Positions 1 through 8,838 of a stretch of 64,000 nt of DNA are shown here, one piece after another. A program made the translations under genes and the position numbers. The DNA is taken from contig OY762063.1 in the NCBI GenBank assembly GCA_963665075.1, positions 1,922,001-1,986,000 of the forward strand. Direction: 5' to 3'. Source of the DNA: JAPULR01 sp963665075 (GTDB taxonomy: Bacteria; Chloroflexota; Dehalococcoidia; Lucifugimonadales; GCA-2712585). The notes beneath the pieces are model-generated. The model ran no database searches and was not told the DNA's origin. It saw only the letters and a list, made by a program, of their open reading frames with translations. How positions within the stretch are numbered: position 1 is the stretch's first letter; every line of letters begins with the position of its first letter.

Positions 1-1
1 C

Positions 2-334
2 CCGATGCCGGGGGAGATTCAGGCCTGCCGCAAGCACCTGGACGAGCAGATAGAAATCATCAACCCCAAGGTTGTCGTCACCCTTGGGCGGTTCTCGATG
101 GCGCGGTTCATTCCCGGCCAGACCATCGGGCGGGTGAGGGCCAAGGCCCGTCAGGTGGAAGGACGAACCATCTACCCCATGTACCACCCGGCGGCGGCGC
201 TGCATAACGGAAGTCTGCGGAGCGTCATAGAGGACGACTTCAGGGCGATTCCGGACTTGGTGAGGCAGGCGCCGCCGGCCGAAAAGCCAAAGGCGGACGT
301 TGAGCAGCTTGGCATGTTCGGGACGGGCGAATAA
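2..334 (+). CDS. Uracil-DNA glycosylase family 4, C-terminal part (5' end outside window)
   Basis: The reading frame is open from the window edge, so the gene begins upstream and only about 110 C-terminal residues are present. Family 4 enzymes remove uracil from DNA and carry a 4Fe-4S cluster; the cluster cysteines and first active-site motif would lie in the missing part. What is visible is the family core PKVVVTLGRFSMARF, and the second active-site loop MYHPAAALHN, where the histidine-proline of the HPAA motif is typical. An ATG at position 5 is in frame but falls in the middle of the conserved domain, so I do not take it as the start. The stop codon directly abuts the GTG start of the RNase J gene, suggesting translational coupling. 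Confidence 0.85.
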   Translation, partial: PMPGEIQACRKHLDEQIEIINPKVVVTLGRFSMARFIPGQTIGRVRAKARQVEGRTIYPMYHPAAALHNGSLRSVIEDDFRAIPDLVRQAPPAEKPKADVEQLGMFGTGE

Positions 335-1993
335 GTGGCGTCCACTCCGTTGAAGCTGATTCCCCTGGGCGGCCTTGGGGAAATTGGCAAGAACATGATG
401 GCGCTGGAGTGGGGAGACGACATTATAGTCGTCGATTGCGGCATTTTCTTTCCCGGAGAGGACGCGCCGGGGGTGGACATCGCAATCCCCAACATCTCCT
501 ATCTGCTGAAGCATCGCAGCAAGGTGCGGGCCATCCTCATCACCCACGGGCACGAAGACCATACGGGCGCGCTGCCCTTCGTCCTGCCGCAGTTGAACGT
601 GCCGGTGTACGCGCCCCGGCTGGCGTTGGGGCTGATACGGGTGAAGCTGCGAGACTACAGACTCCTGGACGGCGCGGACCTCAGATTGATTGAGGAGGGC
701 AAACGCTTCCGTGTAGGCCCCTTCGAGATTGAGGGGTTCCGGGTGAGTCACAGCATCCCCGACGCCTTCGGGCTGGCGATTCGGACGCCGGCGGGGCTGA
801 TAGTGCACACGGGGGACTTCAAGATCGACTATACGCCGGTGGACGGAACGACGACGGATCTGCGGGCGTTGGGACGTTTCGGCGAAGAGGGAGTTCTGGC
901 GCTGCTTTCGGACTCCACCTACGCGGAAATGGAGGGATTCACGCCGTCGGAGCAGGTGGTTGGCGATTCGTTGATGCAGGCCATCGGCGAGGCGCCCGCG
1001 CGGGTGTTGGTGGCGACCTTCGCGTCCCTCATTTCGCGAATACAGCTGGTGTTGGACGCGGCGGCGGCCCACGGGCGTAAGGTGGCGGTGGCGGGGCGGC
1101 GCATGGTGGACAACGTGGCTATGGCTTCCGAGATGGGCTACATCAAGCAGCCGCCGGGGACGCTGGTGTCGCTGCACAGGGCGAATCGGCTTCCGCCGGA
1201 GCAGGTGGTGTTGATAACCACGGGCAGCCAGGGCGAGCCTTCCTCGGCGCTGGTGCGAATAGCCAGAGACGACCACCGGCAGATTCGCATCCTGCCGAAC
1301 GACACGGTGATAATCTCCGCCTCCGCCATTCCGGGCAACGAGAAGGTAGTGAACCGGACTATCAACAACCTGGTGCGTAAGGGCGCCCGCGTCCTCTACG
1401 ACCGGATAGCCACGGTGCACGTGCACGGTCATGCCGCGCGGGAGGAGTTGAAGGCGGTTTTGACGCTGACGAAGCCGCGCTACTTCGTCCCCATCCACGG
1501 GGAATTCAAGGGGCTTGCCGCCCACGCCGCCCTCGCCAAGCAGATGGGCGTCAAGGAAGACAACGTGTTCCTGATGCAGGACGGCGAAGTGCTGGAGTTT
1601 TCGGAGTCGGGCGGGCGGCGGCTGAAACGAGTCGTAGCGGGGAACGTCTACCTGGACGGCGTGAACCTCATCGACGCCGACAGTTCCCTGTTGGAGGAGC
1701 GTCGAACTCTCGCCAACGACGGCGTGGTGATAATCGTGTCGAGCTTGGACAGCCACACGGGCGTCCCCGTCGAGGAGCCGGAAATCGTTTCCAGCGGATT
1801 CACCGAGGATGCGGCGCGGGATGAAGTCTTCAATCGTCTCGCGGCGGAGGTCTTCGACTCCCTGGACCGCCGAGCTTCGTACCCAATCGACGTGGGTTAC
1901 GTAAACCAAAACGTGAAGAAAATCGCCCACAGGCTCCTTTACAAGGACATGGGCCGACGCCCTATGATTGTACCCGTGACCCTGGAGGTCTAG
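335..1993 (+). CDS. rnj: Ribonuclease J
   Basis: Metallo-beta-lactamase/beta-CASP ribonuclease of 552 residues, the usual length for RNase J, which has 5'-3' exonuclease and endonuclease activity in mRNA decay and rRNA processing. The metal-binding signature HGHEDHTG lies at residues 71-78 (H71, H73, D75, H76), preceded by DCG near residue 34; further beta-CASP motifs include HTGDFKID, the SDSTYAE segment and VHVHGHA, IPIHGE-type residues near the end of the catalytic core. The C-terminal third is the usual RNase J extension. The start is a GTG immediately after the stop of the glycosylase gene, so the two are probably cotranscribed. FtsK follows 44 bases downstream. Confidence 0.96.
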   Translation: MASTPLKLIPLGGLGEIGKNMMALEWGDDIIVVDCGIFFPGEDAPGVDIAIPNISYLLKHRSKVRAILITHGHEDHTGALPFVLPQLNVPVYAPRLALGLIRVKLRDYRLLDGADLRLIEEGKRFRVGPFEIEGFRVSHSIPDAFGLAIRTPAGLIVHTGDFKIDYTPVDGTTTDLRALGRFGEEGVLALLSDSTYAEMEGFTPSEQVVGDSLMQAIGEAPARVLVATFASLISRIQLVLDAAAAHGRKVAVAGRRMVDNVAMASEMGYIKQPPGTLVSLHRANRLPPEQVVLITTGSQGEPSSALVRIARDDHRQIRILPNDTVIISASAIPGNEKVVNRTINNLVRKGARVLYDRIATVHVHGHAAREELKAVLTLTKPRYFVPIHGEFKGLAAHAALAKQMGVKEDNVFLMQDGEVLEFSESGGRRLKRVVAGNVYLDGVNLIDADSSLLEERRTLANDGVVIIVSSLDSHTGVPVEEPEIVSSGFTEDAARDEVFNRLAAEVFDSLDRRASYPIDVGYVNQNVKKIAHRLLYKDMGRRPMIVPVTLEV

Positions 1994-2037
1994 CCGCCAG
2001 CAAAGCGGAAACCTCGGAAAGGCTCGGTGCAAACCCG

Positions 2038-4155
2038 GTGAAGACGGCCCTCTCCTTCCTGACCACGCGCTACGGAATCTGGGTTCTGGCCTTTCTAATC
2101 CTGGTTGTCGCCCCCGCCGCGACGCTCTACTTCATGGTGGACCTGCGGGAGCGGCTGTGGACGTACCTGGGCTACGGATACATCCCCGTCGGCGCGTGGC
2201 TGGCGGCCTTCGTTGCATCGCTCTTCTTCGCTCGGCAGAGTTTCCGGGAATACCCCCACTACTGGGTCGGTTCGGCCCTGTTGGTGATGGCAGTCTTGGG
2301 TGGACTCTCCCTCGTCTACCCGGAATTCGGCGCGCTGGACGAGGTTGGCATGTCGGGAAGCTGGGGCAGCTATTTCGGCGGATTCCCCCTCCTGTTCGGC
2401 GTACTGAAGATTCTGGGGATACTGCTGTTGATGGGGTTGGTGTTCCTGTATCGCGGCTACGTTACCGGGTCTGAGACCAGCGGCGTGATTCTGGCATACG
2501 CGGGCGCGGGTCTGATTGCGATAGGACGCGGAATTGCGGCCCTCCCCGGCCTTCTCGCGGGCGCGATACGGGGCATGAGAAGCGGGAAGGGCGAACCGGA
2601 GCCGGCCGTCGCTTCCAACGTCAACGAGATGCTGGGAGGAGAGGATCTGCGGCTGGAGGAGACCGAGATTGCTTCCGTCAACGGCGCGTCCTTCGACGAC
2701 GGCAAGACGGCGTCGGAATGGCAGTTGCCCAGCCTGAACCTGCTGGAAGACGGAACCGTAACGACGGCGCCCCAGGAGACCCTTTCCGAGATGTCCGAGT
2801 GCATCGAGTCCACCCTGGCCGACTACGGAGTGGACGTTTCAGTGAAGGACGTGAAGACCGGGCCGCGGATTATCCGGTTCGGACTGGAGCCCGGCAGGAT
2901 AACGAAGAGCCGGGACTCCAAGGGCTCCGATGAGAAGACTTCCGTGGACATGGGGCGGGTGAAGGTGCAGAGCATCGTGGCGCGGGAGGCGGACCTGGCG
3001 TTGGCGTTGAAGACCTCCTCGCTGCGAATCCAACCCCAGGTGCCCGGTGAGGGCTTCGTGGGGCTGGAAGTGCCGAATCCGAGTCCCAGCGTCGTGCCGT
3101 TGAAATCCGTGGTCACCAACCCTGAATTTCAGAAGATTGTGAAGCACGGCGGGCTGCCCATCGCCCTCGGACAGGACACGGGCGGGAACCCGGTGGTGGC
3201 GAACCTGTTGAGTCTGCCGCATCTGCTCGTCGCCGGCTCCACGGGCAGCGGCAAGAGCGTGTGCATCAACTCGGTAGTGATGTCGCTGCTGCTTTCCAAC
3301 CGGCCGGATCGGCTCAGGATGCTGATGGTGGACCCGAAGCGGGTGGAGTTGACGCCCTTCAACGGGATACCCCACCTCTACGCGCCCGTCATCGTCGACC
3401 CGGAGGAAGTGCTGGACGTGCTTGCCGCGCTGCTACGGGAGATGTTCCACCGGTACAAGCTGATGGAGGACATCGGCGTCCGCAACATCGTCGGCTACAA
3501 CGACAAGAGCGAAGAGAAGATGCCCTACGCTTTGCTGATAATCGACGAGCTGGCGGACCTGATGATGACGTCCGGGTTCGAGGTGGAGCAGGCGTTGGTG
3601 CGGCTGGCCCAGTTGGGACGGGCCACGGGAATACATCTGATTCTGTGCACGCAGCGCCCGTCGGTGAAGGTGGTGACGGGGCTGCTGAAGGCCAACATTC
3701 CCGGTAGGATAGCCTTCGCCGTCGCGTCCCAGGTGGACTCGCGGGTGATTCTGGACGGGTCCGGCGCGGACAAGCTCCTCGGCAAGGGAGACATGCTCTA
3801 CCTTTCGGCCCAGTCGCCAACGCCGCAGCGCATTCAGGGCACCTTCGTGGCGGACTCGGAGTTCGACTCGGTCATCGACTACTGGAAGGAACAGAAGGGG
3901 CCGCCGCTGCCGGAGATGTCCTTGACGGAGGATGAGGAGGACGAGGAATACGAGCGGGAGGCGGATGACGACGAACTGTTGGTTAAGGCGCGGGAGATGT
4001 GCGAGAAGTACGACCACGTGTCGCCGGCCATGTTGCAGCGGCGGATGCAGATAGGCTACACGCGGGCGATGCAGCTGCTGGAGATGCTGGAGGAGGAAGG
4101 CGTGGTAGCCGCGGGAGACCCGGGGAAGTCCCGTCAGGTGGTGAAGGCGGGTTAG
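2038..4155 (+). CDS. ftsK: DNA translocase FtsK/SpoIIIE
   Basis: Protein of 705 residues that pumps chromosomal DNA through the division septum. The N-terminal 180 residues contain four to five hydrophobic membrane segments. A linker and alpha/beta domain follow, then the motor with Walker A GSTGSGKS at about residues 400-407, the DPKRVEL segment and Walker B LLIIDELADLMM. The last 65 residues form the winged-helix gamma domain that recognises polar sequences in DNA (YDHVSPAMLQRRMQIGYTRA). An acidic stretch (EDEEDEEYEREADDDE) separates motor and gamma domain. The start is GTG; no strong ribosome-binding site is evident, so the exact start is less sure than the identity. Confidence 0.96.
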   Translation: MKTALSFLTTRYGIWVLAFLILVVAPAATLYFMVDLRERLWTYLGYGYIPVGAWLAAFVASLFFARQSFREYPHYWVGSALLVMAVLGGLSLVYPEFGALDEVGMSGSWGSYFGGFPLLFGVLKILGILLLMGLVFLYRGYVTGSETSGVILAYAGAGLIAIGRGIAALPGLLAGAIRGMRSGKGEPEPAVASNVNEMLGGEDLRLEETEIASVNGASFDDGKTASEWQLPSLNLLEDGTVTTAPQETLSEMSECIESTLADYGVDVSVKDVKTGPRIIRFGLEPGRITKSRDSKGSDEKTSVDMGRVKVQSIVAREADLALALKTSSLRIQPQVPGEGFVGLEVPNPSPSVVPLKSVVTNPEFQKIVKHGGLPIALGQDTGGNPVVANLLSLPHLLVAGSTGSGKSVCINSVVMSLLLSNRPDRLRMLMVDPKRVELTPFNGIPHLYAPVIVDPEEVLDVLAALLREMFHRYKLMEDIGVRNIVGYNDKSEEKMPYALLIIDELADLMMTSGFEVEQALVRLAQLGRATGIHLILCTQRPSVKVVTGLLKANIPGRIAFAVASQVDSRVILDGSGADKLLGKGDMLYLSAQSPTPQRIQGTFVADSEFDSVIDYWKEQKGPPLPEMSLTEDEEDEEYEREADDDELLVKAREMCEKYDHVSPAMLQRRMQIGYTRAMQLLEMLEEEGVVAAGDPGKSRQVVKAG

Positions 4156-4195
4156 GGAATGAGAATCTATCCCTGGTTGCTACCGGCGCCCGGGG

Positions 4196-4600
4196 TTAGT
4201 CGAAGAGGTCCTCGTTGCCTTCCATCCAGTCCATTTTGCGAAAGATGGCTATCCAAATCCTTCGCATCTTCTGATTGTCCCTCTTGATTTCCTCGGTTTG
4301 GGCCTCTATCCGCGCCGTTTGTTCCCGCATTTCCTGTAGCTGGGTTTGGTGGCCGTTCAACTGAGTTCGCTGAATTGCGATAAGCGCATGGTGCGCGTCC
4401 AGTTGCGCTTGCTGGAGGGCTAATATCTCCTGCTGATTTTTCAACTGCGCATCCTGCTTGTCCAGTTGCTCCTGCTGCCTGACGGACTGTTCGTTCATCA
4501 CGATCATGAGGTCCGACAGTTGAGCGTAGTTCCGGGTAAGCAACTTTACCGCGTCGTCAATGCTGTCAATTCGGATTTCCAGTTCGTCAATCGAAGCCAT
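4196..4600 (-). CDS. Coiled-coil protein with 14-residue repeats
   Basis: Unrecognised protein of 134 residues, convergent with ftsK. I chose the ATG at 4600 because GAAAGAAGG lies just upstream in the leftward direction; a longer frame exists but lacks a site. Residues 1-35 include an acidic amphipathic segment (MASIDELEIRIDSIDD). From about residue 40 to 110 the sequence is almost all Q, L, A, E and K with hydrophobic residues in heptads and a 14-residue period (units such as LDKQDAQLKNQQEI, LALQQAQLDAHHAL, IAIQRTQLNGHQTQ). The C-terminus carries aromatic and hydrophobic residues (WIAIFRKMDWME). It resembles in architecture the protein at 5872-6405 on the other side of the methylase gene. 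No function can be assigned; a structural or scaffold role is inference. Confidence 0.7.
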   Translation of the reverse strand: MASIDELEIRIDSIDDAVKLLTRNYAQLSDLMIVMNEQSVRQQEQLDKQDAQLKNQQEILALQQAQLDAHHALIAIQRTQLNGHQTQLQEMREQTARIEAQTEEIKRDNQKMRRIWIAIFRKMDWMEGNEDLFD

Positions 4601-4800
4601 TTTACGGCCTTCTTTCCAATGGAGCCGAAACTGAATACTGTTTTGAATCGCTTCTTGCCTTCCCCTGCAATTGTACGCATGGACTGAGATTCTTTCAAGG
4701 CGCAAGGGCAATCCTCAACAAATCGAGGCTGCTGAAGGCCCAACGGCAGATTGGTAGCCGAATGGTCATGAAGCTGGTAGAGTAAGGGCATATAAGCAAG

Positions 4801-5712
4801 ATGCACATTTCTAAGAGGCATCGGAAACTAATGGCGAGAGTTCCTTCACCCATATATCTGGACCTATCCGCAGCAAATGCAACGGAGCAGACCTCCGGGC
4901 GAGTCCTGCGTCGCCACCGCCGTTCCATAGCCTTTGGATGGTACGGGGGCAAGTACAGCCATCTCGATTGGCTGCTGCCCCTTCTCCCTGAATGTCATCA
5001 CTACTGCGAACCTTTTGGCGGCTCCGCCGCAGTCCTGCTTAACCGTAATCCTGCACCCGTGGAGACATATAACGACATTGACGGGGAAGTTTCCAACTTC
5101 TTCAAAGTGCTGCGAGACTCAAAGGACGAGCTTGTCGAGCAAATAGGCCTGACGCCCTTCTCACGGGAGGAGTTCTATGTAGCCCTGAACGGGAGCGGGG
5201 AGACGATTTCCGACTTGGAGAGGGCGCGCCGGTTCTTCGTTCGCGCACGGCAGGCCAGAACGGGTCTGGCGCAGACGGCGACCTTAGGCAGGTGGGCAAA
5301 CTGCAAGAACACCAGCAGGGCGGGCATGAGCGGCGTCGTTTCCCGGTGGCTGGGCAGTCTGAAAGGTCTGCCGGAAATCGCGGAGCGTCTGCTGCGGGTG
5401 CAGATTGAAAATCGCCCCGCTATCAAAGTCATCAAGTTGTACGACAGCTCGAAGACCCTGTTTTATTGCGACCCGCCTTATGTCCACAGCACCAGGAGGG
5501 ACAGCAAGGCATACGAGTTCGAGATGAGCGAGGAAGAACACGCAGAATTGGCGTTGGTTCTTTTGGAATGCGAAGGAATGGTGGCCGTTTCCGGGTATCA
5601 GTGCGAATTGATGTCGGAGTTGTACAGGGGTTGGAGAAGGCATGATGCCCCGCCCAAGAGCATCCACTCTTCCAAAGGCATTCGCCAAGAGGCCCTGTGG
5701 ACGAATTTCTGA
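4801..5712 (+). CDS. Dam-type adenine-N6 DNA methyltransferase (D12 class)
   Basis: Protein of 303 residues of the alpha-class (D12) N6-adenine methyltransferases, which methylate A in short DNA sites using S-adenosylmethionine. Visible motifs are the N-terminal FGWYGGKYS (residues 45-53), the SAM-binding motif CEPFGGSAAV at 69-78 and the catalytic DPPY at 224-227. The 44 residues before the first motif are longer than in Dam and of unclear role; a second ATG at 4831 could be the true start, though TAAGGGC precedes the first. No restriction enzyme is adjacent, so it may be an orphan methylase or part of the surrounding accessory block (two coiled-coil genes and a nuclease-like gene). Recognition site unknown. 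Confidence 0.88.
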   Translation: MHISKRHRKLMARVPSPIYLDLSAANATEQTSGRVLRRHRRSIAFGWYGGKYSHLDWLLPLLPECHHYCEPFGGSAAVLLNRNPAPVETYNDIDGEVSNFFKVLRDSKDELVEQIGLTPFSREEFYVALNGSGETISDLERARRFFVRARQARTGLAQTATLGRWANCKNTSRAGMSGVVSRWLGSLKGLPEIAERLLRVQIENRPAIKVIKLYDSSKTLFYCDPPYVHSTRRDSKAYEFEMSEEEHAELALVLLECEGMVAVSGYQCELMSELYRGWRRHDAPPKSIHSSKGIRQEALWTNF

Positions 5713-5871
5713 CGCCAGCCTGAACTCCGTTTGCTATGCCTATCGACTACGAACAGGCAAGGGGCTTGTTGACTGATAGGTGGATGTGGGGCGGTGCGTG
5801 GTGGAACGTGATAGCTAAGGCATGGCAACGGTGGTGGAGTAACAAAAAATGTATAAGGAGAGACTGGCACT

Positions 5872-6405
5872 ATGAACAAAGAGGGCAATGCAATTAAGCG
5901 GAATGATCCCCAGGAGTCTGGAGGGCTGTTGGACAAAATTCGTACGCTAGGAGAACGGGCATCCGAGGCAGTAGACCAAGCTACCGGTGGAAAGTTCAGA
6001 CAAGGATTGCGCGCCACAAAAGAGAGGGTTGGCAGCACAACAGAAATGGTTACTGGAAAGAAGCTTCGTCAACAGCTTGAAGACTTCACCGACGTGGTTT
6101 CCGCCACAGTCATCGGAGTACACCGAGACCAACGCGCGGTCAGGGATGCGCTCACTCAATTGGAGGTACAGCAAACTGGTTTCAAGTTAAAACTACATGA
6201 AGTGCAAGTGGAACAAGACGGAATAAAGGGAACTTTAGCGCAAGTACAGCAAGAACAAGTCTTACTGCGGGAAACCTTGGTGCAAGTGCAACAGAATCAG
6301 GACGCAATGCAGGAGACATTGGCAGAGGTTCAGGAAACCATTCGGCGCATTGAGCATCCGTCCAGAAACCCGTGGTGGCAGTTCTGGCATTGGCGATGGA
6401 TATGA
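5872..6405 (+). CDS. Coiled-coil protein with tandem 14-residue repeats and Trp-rich tail
   Basis: Unrecognised protein of 177 residues preceded by a good ribosome-binding site (AAGGAGAG about 10 bases upstream). Residues 15-85 are polar with possible helices. From residue 106 to 161 there are four near-identical 14-residue units (LKLHEVQVEQDGIK, GTLAQVQQEQVLLR, ETLVQVQQNQDAMQ, ETLAEVQETIRRIE), a long predicted coiled coil. The protein ends in NPWWQFWHWRWI, an unusually tryptophan-dense tail that could seat at a membrane or protein interface. The next gene, with a nuclease-like core and membrane segments, starts 36 bases downstream in the same direction, so the two probably form an operon. 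Function unknown. Confidence 0.8.
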   Translation: MNKEGNAIKRNDPQESGGLLDKIRTLGERASEAVDQATGGKFRQGLRATKERVGSTTEMVTGKKLRQQLEDFTDVVSATVIGVHRDQRAVRDALTQLEVQQTGFKLKLHEVQVEQDGIKGTLAQVQQEQVLLRETLVQVQQNQDAMQETLAEVQETIRRIEHPSRNPWWQFWHWRWI

Positions 6406-6441
6406 AAGTGAAATTTTATTTGGCAATGGAGAGATGTTGAA

Positions 6442-7446
6442 ATGGCCTACCAAGAGTTGAAGATCCTTGCCGGGTCTTATCCCGCTCAAGGCCACGAATC
6501 ACTGTCGAAACTGGCTGGAAGATACCAGCGTCGCCAAGAACGCGAAGTGCTCGAATTGGCGGCCCTTGCATCCGACGTTTCCATAGACGATGTTGCTAAT
6601 CTTGGATTGGAACCCAACTCTAATCCTCAGTTTCTGGAAGCCTTCAGACTTCAATATCCCACCGTAAATTTGGAGTCACTAAAGGACGCCACGCAAGAGC
6701 GTCTGGAGGGACTGGCAAATGGAGTAAAGGGTAAATACTTCGAGGTGCTAGTCCGCAACAAACTGCAGGCTGGCGAAAGAATCGGCGACGTTCAGCTGGA
6801 ACCGGGCCAGATGGCCGTACTTGCAAAGTCTCAAAATCAACTAGGCTGGGATCTGAGGATTGAAGATAGTAACGGAGAGGTCGTTGAGAATCTACAGCTT
6901 AAAGCCACGGATTCTATGTCCTACGTCAAGGAGGCCTTAGACAAATATCCCAACATTAGGGTTGTCGTTCCGGATGAATTGGATGAACAGGCGTCCTTAC
7001 GGAATAATGTGATAGCAAGCAACATATCTAATGATCATCTGGAAAATGAGACAAAGGCACAACTGGGAGAACTAAGCGAAGGTCCCGTCAAAGACCTTGC
7101 AGACACTAGCGCTGAATTCGCTCTTGACGCCATCCCCTGGGTGTCGGCGGCGGTCATTGCGGCAACTGAAGGCGGGATGGTGATGCTGGGGCGATCCACA
7201 ATGAAGGATGCCATGCAACGAGGAAAGGGACGCCTTGTCAGGGCGGGCGCTTATTCCACGGTTGGAACGGTCTTGATGATGAGTCCGGCCGGACCCATTG
7301 CAATTCCCACAACCGTTGCGTTGCGCATAGCCGAGGGAAGGATAAGGAACATTTCAGCCGTAGGCGACCACATGGAAGAGAAGACACTGGAAATTCTTAG
7401 AGAGATTGAAGGTCCGACTACGTCCAGAGAATTGACAGTGATGTAG
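6442..7446 (+). CDS. Putative PD-(D/E)xK-type nuclease with C-terminal membrane segments
   Basis: Protein of 334 residues that I cannot place in a named family. The N-terminal 95 residues are helical. Residues 97-175 have the layout of the Mrr-like branch of the PD-(D/E)xK nucleases: a helix with E101 (GKYFEVLVRNKL), then GWDLRI with D137, then the strand LQLKAT with Q152 and K154. Two hydrophobic stretches follow at about 229-250 (AIPWVSAAVIAA) and 269-295 (STVGTVLMMSPAGPIAIPT), separated by a basic loop, which suggests membrane insertion or a pore-like part. A nuclease-like core plus membrane segments is seen in several phage-defence effectors, but that role is inference. It lies 36 bases after the coiled-coil gene and is convergent with the NYN gene. 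The region is AT-richer than its flanks. Confidence 0.75.
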   Translation: MAYQELKILAGSYPAQGHESLSKLAGRYQRRQEREVLELAALASDVSIDDVANLGLEPNSNPQFLEAFRLQYPTVNLESLKDATQERLEGLANGVKGKYFEVLVRNKLQAGERIGDVQLEPGQMAVLAKSQNQLGWDLRIEDSNGEVVENLQLKATDSMSYVKEALDKYPNIRVVVPDELDEQASLRNNVIASNISNDHLENETKAQLGELSEGPVKDLADTSAEFALDAIPWVSAAVIAATEGGMVMLGRSTMKDAMQRGKGRLVRAGAYSTVGTVLMMSPAGPIAIPTTVALRIAEGRIRNISAVGDHMEEKTLEILREIEGPTTSRELTVM

Positions 7447-7455
7447 CCGTCACCC

Positions 7456-8838
7456 CTAGCGGTTTGCCGCCATGAGGGCTTGGGACATCTGGTTCATGGG
7501 CTTTATTTCGTTGCAGGCGGCAACCAGCGCCTCGTACCGGCTGAGCTGCTCGTCTTCATCGACTATCTTGTCGCCGTACAGAAGGTCGAACACCGCGTCC
7601 GGGTCCAGCAGCTCGACGCGATACGCCAGTATCTTGATGTATTCCCGGTGCACCAGATTCATCGCCTCGTCGTAATCCACCACCACGTACAGCCGCACGT
7701 CCAGGTCCTCGGGAATCGAGACGGTGTAGCCGTGACTCGCGTTTTCATAAGGGCTGAAGCATCGGGCGAAGTTCAGCGTGTACAACAGCTTCTGAATCAT
7801 CTGCTGCGTGACCTGATAGCCCTGTCTGCGACCATGATCCAGCAGCAAGTCCCGCATGTCGTTGAAGGTCATCCCGAACGTGCCGCGCTTTTCATAAGTG
7901 TCCCACAAGACTCTCACGAATTCCTTCCGGGAATTCCACGGCATGATAGGAATCCGACGCTCTCTCAATATGCCGCCATAGCTCTTGGCCCGCGCCGCCC
8001 GCGTGGAAAGGTTGTACTCGCCCGTGACAGGCGCGTTGTTTGACATTCCAGGCGCGACGTTGAACGCAGTCGTCGCCAGGCTGAAGTCGCTGCCCGCCAA
8101 TTCCGTCAGGTTGACATATCCCGCATCCTGAGCCGATTGCGCGAGGGCCTTGAAGGTGCGCTTGTATCGCTCCAGGTTGAACGCCGGCGAGAGCAGCCTC
8201 ATCATTTCGTGGACCGACGCGCCCGTTGGCACGCGACCGTTGCTGTTAATCGCTTCGATGGCTCTCCGCATGAGCGCGAAGGCTTCCACGGGCTGCGGCA
8301 GCGAAACGGGGCTGGCCAGCTTCTCCTCTTCGGCAAGGGCGGGTACCATGTCGTCGTAGAATATGAAGGAATCGCACGCTTCGCTCAGGACGCCACTCAC
8401 GCCCGCCTCGACGCCGATGCCCATGACGAAGACGCCATATCTCTTCAACTTCTGAACAAGCGGCACGTAGTCCCTGTCCCCCCCGACGATGACCACCACT
8501 TCCGGCCTTACGGGGGAGAACACCATCTCCAGGGCGTCGACGGCAAGCTGAATATCCGCGGTGTTCTTGTGTTCCTTGCTTGCGCGCGAAGTCAGCAGTT
8601 CAACAAGCTCGATTGCGTTATCCCGAAAATCGCCTCGTATCGGTTCAATTCTATCGTCCGTCCAATCCGCATAAGCCCTCGCCGACATTATCCTGCCGTG
8701 TTCCCGCGCCCGGTCGATTATCAGTGATAGACGAAACGGCAACCCCGAGTTTTGCGCCAGGATGTACATATTGTCTACGTCTATGAATATAGCCACCCGG
8801 TTCGGAGTCCCGGCATGAATGTTTTGTGACGTTTCCAC
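7456..8838 (-). CDS. NYN-domain ribonuclease-like protein with OST-HTH/LOTUS domains
   Basis: About 460 residues. The N-terminal 165 residues are a NYN (PIN-like) domain with the expected acidic residues: IDVDN near residue 20, TADIQLAVDALE near 95, and VGGDRDYVPLV near 120, a set that binds divalent metal in RNA-cleaving members. A LOTUS-type winged helix follows at about 190-260 (GRVPTGASVHEMMRLLSP...FSLATT), and a second, more divergent one at about 310-370 (FNDMRDLLLDHGR...GYTVSI). LOTUS domains bind RNA, notably G-rich RNA. I place the start at GTG 8838 because GGAGG lies five bases before it; a TTG 12 bases further upstream overlaps that site. The gene stands alone, convergent with the nuclease-like gene. 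Targets unknown. Confidence 0.88.
   Translation of the reverse strand: METSQNIHAGTPNRVAIFIDVDNMYILAQNSGLPFRLSLIIDRAREHGRIMSARAYADWTDDRIEPIRGDFRDNAIELVELLTSRASKEHKNTADIQLAVDALEMVFSPVRPEVVVIVGGDRDYVPLVQKLKRYGVFVMGIGVEAGVSGVLSEACDSFIFYDDMVPALAEEEKLASPVSLPQPVEAFALMRRAIEAINSNGRVPTGASVHEMMRLLSPAFNLERYKRTFKALAQSAQDAGYVNLTELAGSDFSLATTAFNVAPGMSNNAPVTGEYNLSTRAARAKSYGGILRERRIPIMPWNSRKEFVRVLWDTYEKRGTFGMTFNDMRDLLLDHGRRQGYQVTQQMIQKLLYTLNFARCFSPYENASHGYTVSIPEDLDVRLYVVVDYDEAMNLVHREYIKILAYRVELLDPDAVFDLLYGDKIVDEDEQLSRYEALVAACNEIKPMNQMSQALMAANR

Noticed and set aside
335..4155. Long frames on the opposite strand and in other phases of rnj, ftsK and other GC-rich genes
   Set aside because: They follow from the high GC of the third codon position, show low-complexity Arg/Pro/Ala/Gly sequence and no motifs.
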